A DNA stretch of 64,000 bases from Anaerovibrio slackiae. Lineage in GTDB: Bacteria > Bacillota > Negativicutes > Selenomonadales > Selenomonadaceae. Of this stretch, positions 48,593 through 56,988 are shown in pieces. Under the pieces are notes generated by a model. That model saw only the letters and a list, made by a program, of their open reading frames with translations, ran no database searches and had not been told where the DNA came from. How positions within the stretch are numbered: position 1 is the stretch's first letter; the number at the start of each line of letters is the position of its first letter. Made by a program: the position numbers and the translations under genes. The stretch is from NCBI RefSeq assembly GCF_009695585.1, contig NZ_VUNR01000005.1, positions 62,001 through 126,000 on the forward strand, given 5' to 3'.

Positions 48593-48892
48593 TTAAACGG
48601 CTTCTATGATGCGAATATCCACGTCAATGAGACCAATGCTCTTCTGACAGACAATGTTATCATCTATATCCACGCTGATATAGTCGCCAAATGCTTTCTC
48701 ACAAAATTCCCTGAGAATTTCACGGGCACCGCTGAGGCAATACTCCCATGTCATAATCAGGTAAAAATTATGCTTATACAGTTTGGTCTTGGTGTGTGCA
48801 GAACTCATGAACTGTATGAATTTTTCATCGCGCTCATGTAACTTCATGAGCTGGGCATAGTCCTCCACAAGTAACGCAGCTTTTATCATCAT
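48593..48892 (-). CDS. Phage protein of unknown function
   Basis: A 99-residue protein (IKAALLVEDYAQLMKLHERD ... DNIVCQKSIGLIDVDIRIIEAV). Not recognised; helical first half, beta second half. ATG 48892 is used (GGAGGCG upstream), one base after the neighbouring stop. Confidence 0.58.
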   Translation of the reverse strand: MMIKAALLVEDYAQLMKLHERDEKFIQFMSSAHTKTKLYKHNFYLIMTWEYCLSGAREILREFCEKAFGDYISVDIDDNIVCQKSIGLIDVDIRIIEAV

Positions 48893-48893
48893 A

Positions 48894-49361
48894 TTAATCG
48901 CGCCTCCATATTTCCCTGCCATCCCTTATGATAACCATTACATCAATGTCGGAGTTTCTCTCACCGTGCTGAAGGTCATCTGTGAAATAATCCCAGTAAA
49001 CAACTTCGTATGTAGCCCTGTGAACAAAGTATGGACCGGACACAATGTAATCTTTTTCATTCCTCAGCGTTACAATGTCGCCATTTTTCAACATGTAGCG
49101 TGGATCAACACGTCTCCAGATGCGCTCATATTCCCTGCTGCCCTCATGTTCATCGTCGCCCCAGTCGATACGATACACTTCCATGATGTCCAGCCCGTCA
49201 TCCTGTATGTGCCTATAGTCATCAGTGTAATCTTCAAAGAGCACATAGTCATATGCATCATCATCTATATCGCTGGGAACAAATGCAATAATGTCACCAG
49301 CAATTGTGCCACGCCTGTAATCCCTCAGCACAACGACATCTCCGTTAAACAGTTTCATGAT
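48894..49361 (-). CDS. Phage beta-module family protein (two modules)
   Basis: A 155-residue protein with two modules: residues 1-67 (LFNGDVVVLRDYRRGTIAGDI ... GLDIMEVYRI) and 88-150 (MLKNGDIVTLRNEKDYIVSG ... DIDVMVIIRDG). Third member of the local family. ATG 49361 is chosen because AGGTATGT is upstream and the module starts there. It overlaps the next gene's end by 17 bases. Confidence 0.6.
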   Translation of the reverse strand: MMKLFNGDVVVLRDYRRGTIAGDIIAFVPSDIDDDAYDYVLFEDYTDDYRHIQDDGLDIMEVYRIDWGDDEHEGSREYERIWRRVDPRYMLKNGDIVTLRNEKDYIVSGPYFVHRATYEVVYWDYFTDDLQHGERNSDIDVMVIIRDGREIWRRD

Positions 49362-49605
49362 TACATACCTCCATTTCATTTTTCGTATGCTTAACCCTCG
49401 GAATACTTGGAATTTCCGTGTATTCCTTTATCCTGAGCTGCTCACATGAATTAAATTCATACAAGAGCCTGTAGAATTTCCCTTTTTTAGCATCGTTAGC
49501 CTGCCCATCCTTGGCAACGAGGATATTTCCCACGCAATGGCCAAGAGCCTCGAAGGTTACCGAGCGTTTTTCCTTGTGTACGCATTGGACATAGTCTATG
49601 TACAT
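49345..49605 (-). CDS. Phage protein of unknown function
   Basis: An 86-residue basic protein (YIDYVQCVHKEKRSVTFEAL, GKFYRLLYEFNSCEQLRIKEY). Not recognised. GGGAGTGAACC lies upstream of the ATG, four bases after the neighbouring stop. Confidence 0.58.
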   Translation of the reverse strand: MYIDYVQCVHKEKRSVTFEALGHCVGNILVAKDGQANDAKKGKFYRLLYEFNSCEQLRIKEYTEIPSIPRVKHTKNEMEVCNHETV

Positions 49606-49609
49606 TGGT

Positions 49610-49852
49610 TCACTCCCTTATCTTATAGAATTTCACTCGCTTAAATATCTTTCCCACATGATGCTCGCATGTGAACACGAGATACCGTTCCCTCAATTGC
49701 TCAGTGGAAAAAATAGGGGAGACGGTGATACCAATCTCCCTCAAGCCCTCAATAATGTCCTTCCGCTTCCATTTCTTCCATGGCTTTTCGCCTCTAGCAT
49801 AGGCTGATATAGCATTGTTGCTCATCATCTTGTCTTTAGAGTACCCAGCCAT
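49610..49852 (-). CDS. Phage protein of unknown function
   Basis: An 80-residue basic protein (AGYSKDKMMSNNAISAYARG, then KPWKKWKRKDIIEGLREIG). The GYSK-x-MSxxAxxAYxxGExPxSKW-like start is a recurring phage pattern of unknown role. ATG 49852 follows AAAGGAGTG. Confidence 0.6.
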   Translation of the reverse strand: MAGYSKDKMMSNNAISAYARGEKPWKKWKRKDIIEGLREIGITVSPIFSTEQLRERYLVFTCEHHVGKIFKRVKFYKIRE

Positions 49853-49900
49853 GACAATCACTCCTTTGTTTCACAATTATACGCTTTGAATTTACGTTTG

Positions 49901-50806
49901 TCAAGCTAATGTACGCTTGATATTGCAAAGACTTCTTCCATAGAAGCACCCTGCGGAGCCATGCAGGTCGCAGTCAGGACAACGCCATTCACCTGCACGC
50001 TTGATTACTCCTTTCTGTATCGTCTTTTTTCCTGAGTCAATAGGGCACATGTATTTCTCAGCCCACGCTGGGACAACTGGAATCTCCTTGCTCCCCTTGA
50101 TGGGCAATACTACACCACCATACTCAAGGAACCTATCCTTAAGCTTGTCCAGCATTGGATAATCCTTGTTCTTGTATACGAAAGCCAATGGAAGGGTAGG
50201 GTAGATGTGGAGATTTTTTGCTGATGCATCGACAGACCACATGATTACATTCATATCCCTGTCCAGCTTCTGGATAAGCTCAGGATACTTGGAAAATATC
50301 TGTGTTCTTATACCCCTTTCATTGAGGAGCTCAATTACCTTCAGCCAATCATCGTTGATGTCACCTTTATCAAACATACGCAACGCTTCTCCGTGGCGGT
50401 GCGTTGGAGCGACATTGTACTCACAGCTAATCATGTGAGCAACCCTGTAGGGGTCAAGGTGTGCAGCGAGAGCAATTAATTCACCCTTGATAGCCACTTT
50501 TCTCATGATGTAATGCCCAAAGCAGGCATAACAATACTTAGCACATGCTTCCGTGGGATTGCAGTCAAGATAGCTGCCGTTCACGCAAAGCCCTGGCTTG
50601 CTTGCGTGACCGCAAATGCCCACGGAATACAGCCAATCAAAAAGCCCATCAACTCCACGCTCTTTCATGGGCTGATAGGCCGAATGTGTTTCATCGAATA
50701 CGCTTTTATGCACATTTTCTTTTCCTTGCAGCAAATCGTTGGCTGTATGCCTTATTTCTGAGGCATATCCTGCCATGCGATGCCACGCTGTTCCCTTCAG
50801 GCTCAT
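49901..50806 (-). CDS. GP88-like phage protein with Cys clusters
   Basis: A 301-residue protein matching the mycobacteriophage gene product 88 family. The cluster CNPTEACAKYCYACFGHY (about 82-99) matches the family CPxTxxCxxxCYA pattern, and a second set is C-terminal (CPDCDLHGSAGCFYGRSLC). The middle part (RGIRTQIFSKYPELIQKLD, VIMWSVDAS) looks like a radical-SAM-related barrel. Metal or Fe-S binding is likely; the reaction is unknown. Confidence 0.75.
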   Translation of the reverse strand: MSLKGTAWHRMAGYASEIRHTANDLLQGKENVHKSVFDETHSAYQPMKERGVDGLFDWLYSVGICGHASKPGLCVNGSYLDCNPTEACAKYCYACFGHYIMRKVAIKGELIALAAHLDPYRVAHMISCEYNVAPTHRHGEALRMFDKGDINDDWLKVIELLNERGIRTQIFSKYPELIQKLDRDMNVIMWSVDASAKNLHIYPTLPLAFVYKNKDYPMLDKLKDRFLEYGGVVLPIKGSKEIPVVPAWAEKYMCPIDSGKKTIQKGVIKRAGEWRCPDCDLHGSAGCFYGRSLCNIKRTLA

Positions 50807-51322
50807 TTATTTCACTCCTTTTCTTGGTAAATCGTGTAATCCTACGGCATTATTGATGGATTCCACTTCTTCATCCGTGAGAATACGCTTTATCTTAATA
50901 GCTCCGCAGATATACCACTGAACCACCGCCTGAGCATTGGTTTTGTATCTGTAGAAGCCATTTTTTGGCACGTATCTCAGCATTTTATCCCGAGCACACT
51001 TCCCAGCAAGCTCAGCCTGTACCTGGTAGTCAATTTCATCACTGAATTCTATCAGTGCCCACACCTGGTTGTCCGGGCGGTAGCTTGGGCGTGCATCCGT
51101 GGGATTTTCCTTGCTTCCAATGTGTGTAGCCACGGGATACTCGCATACATGCCATCCAGGACGGAAGCAAAGTTCTCCAGAGGATGCCTTGACTCTCCCT
51201 GATGGCATACGCTTTCCTTCGGATGCCTCCAGCCATACCCCGATGGGGCGTGGTTCCTTTGCATCCACATAGAGGGTAAAGAGCTCTCCATGCTTTACAT
51301 TGAATAACTTGTAGCCTTCCAT
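50807..51322 (-). CDS. Conserved-looking phage protein of unknown function
   Basis: A 171-residue protein. GELCFRPGWHVCEYPVATHIG and YRPDNQVWALIEFSDEIDYQ are motifs I have seen in phage hypothetical proteins, but no function is established. The C-terminal half has a short helical NAQAVVQWYICGAIKIKRI segment. One base separates it from the GP88-like gene. Confidence 0.6.
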   Translation of the reverse strand: MEGYKLFNVKHGELFTLYVDAKEPRPIGVWLEASEGKRMPSGRVKASSGELCFRPGWHVCEYPVATHIGSKENPTDARPSYRPDNQVWALIEFSDEIDYQVQAELAGKCARDKMLRYVPKNGFYRYKTNAQAVVQWYICGAIKIKRILTDEEVESINNAVGLHDLPRKGVK

Positions 51323-51333
51323 AATACCCTCCC

Positions 51334-51777
51334 TTACACTGCAATATTGTTGTCAACAAGGTAATGGGCCAGCTTATTGGCAGCCTGGTATCTTGCTTCC
51401 GTGTTCCAATCATATGCTGGCATACCGTGGATTAATACGTTCCTTCCAGTGCGACTGGTGTTAGTTACATAGAACACAGTACAGTATTTTGGCGTGCTCC
51501 ATGCAATAGAGCGCATTACATCGGTTACGCTTAACCCCTTGAACACCTCATTCAACGTCCTGTCATTAAAGAACACAGGTACATCAAGGTCAATCTTCCT
51601 GTTATATACGTCCCTCAACAGGTCAAAGAAAATCTCCTGATTTTCCATGAGCTTGTGCAACATGAACTCATACTGTCTCTCGCTTGCTTCACGCTCTGCA
51701 ATCATATCCATGAGCTCATCGTACTCACGCTTCATAATGTCTGCCCGTGCCTTCATGTCTTCAATGTTGTTCATCAT
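51334..51777 (-). CDS. Phage coiled-coil protein of unknown function
   Basis: A 147-residue protein with an N-terminal coiled coil (KARADIMKREYDELMDMIAE) and a globular C-terminal part (CTVFYVTNTSRTGRNVLIHG). Not recognised. It starts directly after the recombinase stop (ATG ATG doublet; GGAGGAAAAG upstream). Confidence 0.6.
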   Translation of the reverse strand: MMNNIEDMKARADIMKREYDELMDMIAEREASERQYEFMLHKLMENQEIFFDLLRDVYNRKIDLDVPVFFNDRTLNEVFKGLSVTDVMRSIAWSTPKYCTVFYVTNTSRTGRNVLIHGMPAYDWNTEARYQAANKLAHYLVDNNIAV

Positions 51778-51778
51778 T

Positions 51779-52564
51779 TTACTTTTCCTCCTTGTAAATC
51801 CTTTTCATGATTGCTGCTACGTCATCCTGGTCAATATTAAGATACCTCATTGTAGTTCCAGGATTTTTATGTCTCATTGCAGTCTGAATGTACTGCAATT
51901 CAACGCCATGTTTTGACAGTGTGTTCGCAAAGTATCTGCGGAAAGAATGTGGGTGATAGGGGAGACCACATTCCCTGCAAACCTTACTGACCATGAATTT
52001 CATACCCTCCAAGGTCATCGCTGCCTTCTGCTGGGTAACAAATAATTCATCCAGGTCATACTTGCGTGTGTCCAGGTATTCATCAAGTGACTCACGCACC
52101 CTATTATGGATAATGGGAACCACGGCATCCCGTTTCCCTTTTGTATTCCTGAGCAGGATTTTATTCCCAGATAAAATATCTCCGAGATGCAAGTTAGCAA
52201 CCTCGGAGATACGGAGACCATTATATGCCATGAGGGCAAAGATTAATTTGTCTCTTGGGCGTTTCAATACACCCCATATTTTCTCAACCTCCTCATCGGT
52301 GGGGCAGGGCTCAATAGGATTATTACAACGATAACCCTTGATTATCCTTGCCTTGTCCTTGGATAATTCACCGTAATAATCAAGCGCACTTTTGAGTACC
52401 GTGAGGTACATCTTTTTCGATGTGCCCTTGATGCTGTCGTCTGCAATGAACTCAATAATTTCCTCTTTGCTGCCTGTCTTGAATTTCTTCAAGGCATTAC
52501 AGTAGTTCTCGTAAGTGTTCGGTGAACGTGTCCTCCGGATTTCCTCAAGATATTCTTTAAACAT
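51779..52564 (-). CDS. Second phage tyrosine recombinase (XerC/D-like)
   Basis: A 261-residue recombinase with a SAM-like N-terminal domain (FKEYLEEIRRTRSPNTYENY) and catalytic domain. Catalytic residues are Arg in YNGLRISEVANLH, His-x-x-Arg in YHPHSFRRYFANTL, His in AMRHKNPGTTMRYL and the Tyr of MRYL. It lies deep in the leftward block, far from the integrase, so it probably acts on phage DNA (multimer resolution, inversion or a mobile cassette) rather than attachment. Confidence 0.92.
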   Translation of the reverse strand: MFKEYLEEIRRTRSPNTYENYCNALKKFKTGSKEEIIEFIADDSIKGTSKKMYLTVLKSALDYYGELSKDKARIIKGYRCNNPIEPCPTDEEVEKIWGVLKRPRDKLIFALMAYNGLRISEVANLHLGDILSGNKILLRNTKGKRDAVVPIIHNRVRESLDEYLDTRKYDLDELFVTQQKAAMTLEGMKFMVSKVCRECGLPYHPHSFRRYFANTLSKHGVELQYIQTAMRHKNPGTTMRYLNIDQDDVAAIMKRIYKEEK

Positions 52565-52566
52565 GC

Positions 52567-53559
52567 TTACATCTCCTCCCAGAGCATTTTCAAGGCGGTA
52601 TCAAGGAGCTTGTTGCCTTCCAGGGCATCTACCATAGGGCGTTCTGCAGAAGACTTCGTTCTCCTTACCGGTTCAGTATGATAAGCAAAGTCACTCGCTG
52701 CTGAAATAAATCCCCAGCCATCAACGAGGTTACCATTCCAATGGTCAGCAAGGTCAGGAGCCTTGAGGCACCTCATGAACCTCACCCTATTTTCTGAGGC
52801 TCTCTGCGTTGCAATATCTCCCATGTCAGCATTGATAGGGAAGAGCCTATTGACCATCTGACATCCACGCTCAGTACCAATCTTTACATGGGCAAGAGCC
52901 TCGGCTGTATCGTTGAGAGCCTTGTTGTATTTGGTCTGCATGGCAAGAATGTTCTGACATTCTCTTACCTTGCTGGCAATGTCTCCCTTGTGAGCAAAAC
53001 TCCACTTGCGAGCAGCCTTTTTCAGTGCCAGGTTCATGGTATTCTGGCAAAATACACGGACATTCGTGAAGCATACGCTCACCGCACGGGTTCCGTCGAA
53101 GCTATTGGCGAACAAGAGATAATTCTCGAACTCATCTCCGAGAACCATGCTGTCGGGCGTTCTTGCGAGCATCCATATCACCTTGGAACCCTTGACATGA
53201 CCAGCAGTTTCCAGTTGTATATCATGTTCAAGAAGCTCGTCAATAAAATCAAATGCTTCCCAGTTCTGGACAATGCGATACTTCTTTCCCACAGTTCCGA
53301 GGATTTCTCCATTGTCAGTACGATAGTTTGCCACTGCACCCGTAGGGACCTGCACCCCATCGATGTAGCAGAACTGGTCTGCCTGGGACACGGTAAAGTC
53401 CAAGTCTGCAAGATGCAATGCATCCCGCATTTTCGTGGAGCCAGGGAAGGTGATACTTCCAAGGCTATCCCACGGATTCTTACGGGTATCATACATGCTC
53501 TTTGGTACGATATTCCTCTGATTGATTACGGTATTCCTCTGATTCACTACTGCTAACAT
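52567..53559 (-). CDS. DUF932 phage/plasmid-like protein
   Basis: A 330-residue DUF932 protein. Signature segments: AVANYRTDNGEILGTVGKKYRIVQN, EAFDFIDELLE and LLFANSFDGTRAVSVCFTNVRVFCQN. Common on plasmids and phages, often near RadC; function unknown. ATG 53559 follows TTGGAGGTAATA. It is preceded by a 48-residue gene with a six-base gap. Confidence 0.88.
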   Translation of the reverse strand: MLAVVNQRNTVINQRNIVPKSMYDTRKNPWDSLGSITFPGSTKMRDALHLADLDFTVSQADQFCYIDGVQVPTGAVANYRTDNGEILGTVGKKYRIVQNWEAFDFIDELLEHDIQLETAGHVKGSKVIWMLARTPDSMVLGDEFENYLLFANSFDGTRAVSVCFTNVRVFCQNTMNLALKKAARKWSFAHKGDIASKVRECQNILAMQTKYNKALNDTAEALAHVKIGTERGCQMVNRLFPINADMGDIATQRASENRVRFMRCLKAPDLADHWNGNLVDGWGFISAASDFAYHTEPVRRTKSSAERPMVDALEGNKLLDTALKMLWEEM

Positions 53560-53564
53560 TTTTA

Positions 53565-53711
53565 TTACCTCCAATTCTCTAACGTGTCCCTAAGCTGTTT
53601 TGCAAGGTTATCATAGAGCTCACCCTTGATGTGCACTCTACTGTCACCTGTGTACTCGTCAAGGAAATCCTCGATGATGTCGATGAGGCATCCAATCAGC
53701 TCTTCATCCAT
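53565..53711 (-). CDS. Small acidic phage protein
   Basis: A 48-residue protein (DEELIGCLIDIIEDFLDEYT, then GDSRVHIKGELYDNLAKQL) with GGAAGGAGTG before the ATG. Its GGAGGTAA end forms the ribosome site of the DUF932 gene. Not recognised. Confidence 0.6.
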   Translation of the reverse strand: MDEELIGCLIDIIEDFLDEYTGDSRVHIKGELYDNLAKQLRDTLENWR

Positions 53712-53716
53712 GCGTG

Positions 53717-54184
53717 TCACTCCTTCCATCCATACACTTTCTTCACTGCATCCGCGAGGCTCTCCGTGTACTTGCTAACAAACTCATCCAGCGGCATCTC
53801 ATGGAGCCTATCCATATCCTTTACCTTCCTGTACACGATGTTGTGGTGTCCGTCATGGTGATACAGGGTAGACCTCAGCTCGCCATCCTCAATAAAAAAG
53901 GTTGCATCATCGCAACCATGGAAATTGAATATGTCACTCAGTATTCCAGATGTGATTAAGTGATACCCCTGCGTTCTCCCATTCCAGAACCCAAGGTCTG
54001 CCACCTCAATAATTGGAGAACCAACGTCAATCCTGAGATTCATCCTCTCGTCATCAAGGTATTCTTTATTCAGCTCGCTGACGATATTGTACTTCTCATC
54101 ATCATCGGTAACACCTGGAAAACATTCCTCCAAATAGTCCTTGTAATCATCAATGTCGACTTCGCTGCTCCAAATTTTAATCAT
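53717..54184 (-). CDS. Phage protein of unknown function
   Basis: A 155-residue acidic protein. IEDGELRSTLYHHDGHHNIVYRKV recalls a HHDG-containing pattern seen in many phage proteins of unknown role. No catalytic signature is firm. It overlaps the end of the upstream gene by eight bases. Confidence 0.6.
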   Translation of the reverse strand: MIKIWSSEVDIDDYKDYLEECFPGVTDDDEKYNIVSELNKEYLDDERMNLRIDVGSPIIEVADLGFWNGRTQGYHLITSGILSDIFNFHGCDDATFFIEDGELRSTLYHHDGHHNIVYRKVKDMDRLHEMPLDEFVSKYTESLADAVKKVYGWKE

Positions 54185-54560
54185 GTGTATTACCTCCTTT
54201 TAACATTGGTACTGGCTGGGCATTATCAATTGCTATCATGATTTCGGTATTGGCTTCACCGAAGCCTTCACCGAATTCCCTGTCAACAATTTCCCAATCA
54301 CGGATAATATATGTACCATTGTCTCCGTTATCCGTATCCAGCCTGTCATACCGGTCAATACCGATAGACAGTGCACCGCCAAAATAGTTTGCTGCCACTT
54401 GACACAAGCGTGCCCACCCATAGCAATCACTTTCTGGCCTCCTGAAGCCAGCACGCTTACAATACTTAAGCAGGGAAGCTACGAAATCAGGATTTCCATT
54501 CCAGTGCATGTATACACCGACTTCCCTTGTCTCGGTCGTTATTACACACCTGTTTCCCAT
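54177..54560 (-). CDS. Conserved-looking phage protein of unknown function
   Basis: A 127-residue protein whose sequence GNRCVITTETREVGVYMHWNG, then YGWARLCQVAANYFGG and DNGDNGTYIIRDWEIV matches a pattern I have seen in phage and plasmid proteins; no function known. It overlaps the peptidase gene end by 19 bases. Confidence 0.65.
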   Translation of the reverse strand: MGNRCVITTETREVGVYMHWNGNPDFVASLLKYCKRAGFRRPESDCYGWARLCQVAANYFGGALSIGIDRYDRLDTDNGDNGTYIIRDWEIVDREFGEGFGEANTEIMIAIDNAQPVPMLKGGNTHD

Positions 54561-55411
54561 GATTCTTCCTCCTTTACCTCTTCGTACAATTCCTGTATAA
54601 TCTCACGCCCATAGTAGGCTACGTACTCCATCAGTATATCTTTACCCATGTAGACGGAGAGCTCATCCAGCATTTCCTGTTCTTCCTGTGTGGGGATAAA
54701 GCAATCCTGCGTTTCATCGAGCCTCCAATCTTCTTTATAGGGAAAACTGGGAAGCTCATCTGATTCATTTACAATCTCAGTCACCACCTTTATCGTGTGC
54801 TCTAATTCAGGTAACACGATGTACTCATGTTCCGTGTGAGCATTGTAGTATCCACAGGACAGGTTCACAGCGGCAATTCCAAGGACAGGGGCGATGTCCA
54901 CAATATCACTGTACGAACCTATGTCCGTATGGAACCCCTTGGAAGTAATGTAATCCTCCAGTTCGGGGCAATAGCAATCGTAATACACGGCATCATTCTT
55001 GCCCTTACGGTCAAGCTCAATAATGAACTTTATGGAACTCATTCTTTTCCTGAGCCCCTCGTTCTTGAGATATTCATTAACAAACCTGCTTGCCCCGATT
55101 CCACCGCTTTCCTCACCGCATGTAAAGAGGAGCCACGGCTTTTTCTTTGCCTTTTCACGGATGCTCACGAGAGCATACACACCACAACGGTCATCACCTC
55201 CGATACCCTGCGGAGACATCCAGATTTTACTGGACCGACAAATGGTTTCCACTTTTTCCTTGTGAACCGTGTCCAGGTGGGCAACGAGAAGCACAGGAGC
55301 TTCACCTGGAACCAGGATATACTTGATGGCTTCGTGGATTGCATTTTCATACCTGCGAGTGAGCCGGTTGAACAACTGCAATTCGGTTTTCCTTATGATT
55401 TTACTCAGCAT
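54542..55411 (-). CDS. M20/M42-type metallopeptidase
   Basis: A 289-residue zinc peptidase-fold protein. Metal ligands are visible in order: His and Asp in LLVAHLDTVH (about 43-52), Asp in GIGGDDRCGV (about 70-79), the Glu pair in TCGEESGGIG (about 96-105), Asp in IIELDRKG (about 130-137) and His in NAHTEHEYIVL (about 190-200). Substrate is unknown; bacterial relatives are aminopeptidases or deacylases. An unusual phage cargo gene, in the DUF932-RadC block. Confidence 0.82.
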   Translation of the reverse strand: MLSKIIRKTELQLFNRLTRRYENAIHEAIKYILVPGEAPVLLVAHLDTVHKEKVETICRSSKIWMSPQGIGGDDRCGVYALVSIREKAKKKPWLLFTCGEESGGIGASRFVNEYLKNEGLRKRMSSIKFIIELDRKGKNDAVYYDCYCPELEDYITSKGFHTDIGSYSDIVDIAPVLGIAAVNLSCGYYNAHTEHEYIVLPELEHTIKVVTEIVNESDELPSFPYKEDWRLDETQDCFIPTQEEQEMLDELSVYMGKDILMEYVAYYGREIIQELYEEVKEEESWETGV

Positions 55412-55413
55412 AC

Positions 55414-56988
55414 TTATGCCCTCCCTAAAGTTTCACGGCTTACCCGTGGGAAACACTCAGGACAAAGACCATCCCTAAGAGTGCTCAACGGATAGGCATC
55501 GTCACATTCTTTGCATTCCGAGAATCTGCTGTTATAACAGTATTCACATACTGTTATACTGCTACCATCATGGTCGATTGCATCATGTGTCTCTTCCTTG
55601 TTACCATAGTTACTGCACCAGTCGCATTTTTCATAGTTCTCGGCGCACTCATCGCATACCCTGCCAATTCCGGATAGGCATTGCGTCTGAGAACTGAATA
55701 CATCTCTTTCACAGCAATTACATTCGACAACCTCTGAATCATAGCAAGCATCGCAAACTACCACCGATTCACCTGTTTCCAGGTCGTGGACTTCATTTCC
55801 ATTTCCATGGTGGACAGCATCGCCACAGCAAAAGCAAATGTCATAACCCATATCTTCCAGGCAATCGTTGCAGTAGAGGTACTTATCGATTTCCTCGCCA
55901 CACTTGAGACAAAGCCCTGCCTCGCCAGCAATGAAAGGACTTGCTGTTTCCATGTGAGATTTGAGTACAGATACTGTTGCTAAATTACTGAAATGCCACC
56001 AGTCAGCATATCCGCCGAATAATCCGTGCTCATGTACCCAAGTTCTCCCCCATTGGCTTACTGTTTTCTTGGTCCAGAGATTTACCTCGCCCTCAAGGAG
56101 AGCAATTTCCCTCTGGACAAGGTCACGGTAAAGCCTGTACTCTTCCACCTCTGTATCAGTGCCTCCGTTGGTGGTATAGAGGCGAGACTGACACAAAACG
56201 CCATTCCCAGGCTCATACATGAAGAGCTGTCTTGTTGTCTTGCGGTTATTCAGCGTTTCCTTGTCGCTAGGGTCCGCCACGGTAAATGCGATGAATGTCA
56301 CCGGGTCACGGGCATACCCAGTACATCCGTTGTTATACTGATATTCAGTGCATGTCAGGGAGTGGCATGAGGTGAGCATCTGTCCACGGTCATCTCCATG
56401 GGGGTTGCTCATAGTAAGAAAATGGGCTGGGTTCAAGCTGAGGAACAGCTTGTAGCTCAGCTTTCTGCTATTCATTTCATCTGCCACTTCTGCGAACTTC
56501 TTCTGGAACCATGAGCCTTTAGACTCATTGACGATTCCAAGGCTCTTACATACTCCATGGAGTACGCGGGATAATTTCTTTCCTGGCCTCCATGCGTTTG
56601 GAGCGACCCTCTGTAATACTGGCAAGTGCTCGTTTTCATGACATGCAAAGAATCTTGCAATTTCAGCTATCTCACTAAGGCGAATGTCTTCTCCCACCTT
56701 TGCCTTCACAAGAAGGTCAACGACTCCCGAATATACCATCCCAACAACTGGCTCATGGGTACGATTGCCATTCAATACAATCGCATCGAGTTCCTCGTCC
56801 CACGATGGGGACTTACGGAAGAGCTCACGGAGTCCCTGCTTTGCCATGGTACTGTCCTCCGCGAGCCGTTCGTAAAAAGGCTCGTCTGTGAGAATATGGT
56901 CATCAACATCGATATGTTCGTTGTAATCTATCATGGCAAGGCGAATGTTCTGCTCTGCCATAGCAATTTTCTCTTCCATGCTAATCAT
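55414..56988 (-). CDS. Large phage protein with C-terminal zinc-ribbon array
   Basis: A 524-residue protein. Residues 1-340 are a globular part with no recognised family (LSLNPAHFLTMSNPHGDDRG, TRQLFMYEPGNGVLCQSRLY). Residues 355-510 contain about 30 Cys in successive CxxC pairs (CLKCGEEIDKYLYCNDC, CFCCGD, CDACYD, CNCCERD, CDECAENYEKCDWC, CEYCYN, CKECDD, CPEC), suggesting at least five zinc sites. DNA, RNA or protein binding is likely. ATG 56988 follows AAAGGAG. ATGA overlap with radC. Confidence 0.7.
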   Translation of the reverse strand: MISMEEKIAMAEQNIRLAMIDYNEHIDVDDHILTDEPFYERLAEDSTMAKQGLRELFRKSPSWDEELDAIVLNGNRTHEPVVGMVYSGVVDLLVKAKVGEDIRLSEIAEIARFFACHENEHLPVLQRVAPNAWRPGKKLSRVLHGVCKSLGIVNESKGSWFQKKFAEVADEMNSRKLSYKLFLSLNPAHFLTMSNPHGDDRGQMLTSCHSLTCTEYQYNNGCTGYARDPVTFIAFTVADPSDKETLNNRKTTRQLFMYEPGNGVLCQSRLYTTNGGTDTEVEEYRLYRDLVQREIALLEGEVNLWTKKTVSQWGRTWVHEHGLFGGYADWWHFSNLATVSVLKSHMETASPFIAGEAGLCLKCGEEIDKYLYCNDCLEDMGYDICFCCGDAVHHGNGNEVHDLETGESVVVCDACYDSEVVECNCCERDVFSSQTQCLSGIGRVCDECAENYEKCDWCSNYGNKEETHDAIDHDGSSITVCEYCYNSRFSECKECDDAYPLSTLRDGLCPECFPRVSRETLGRA

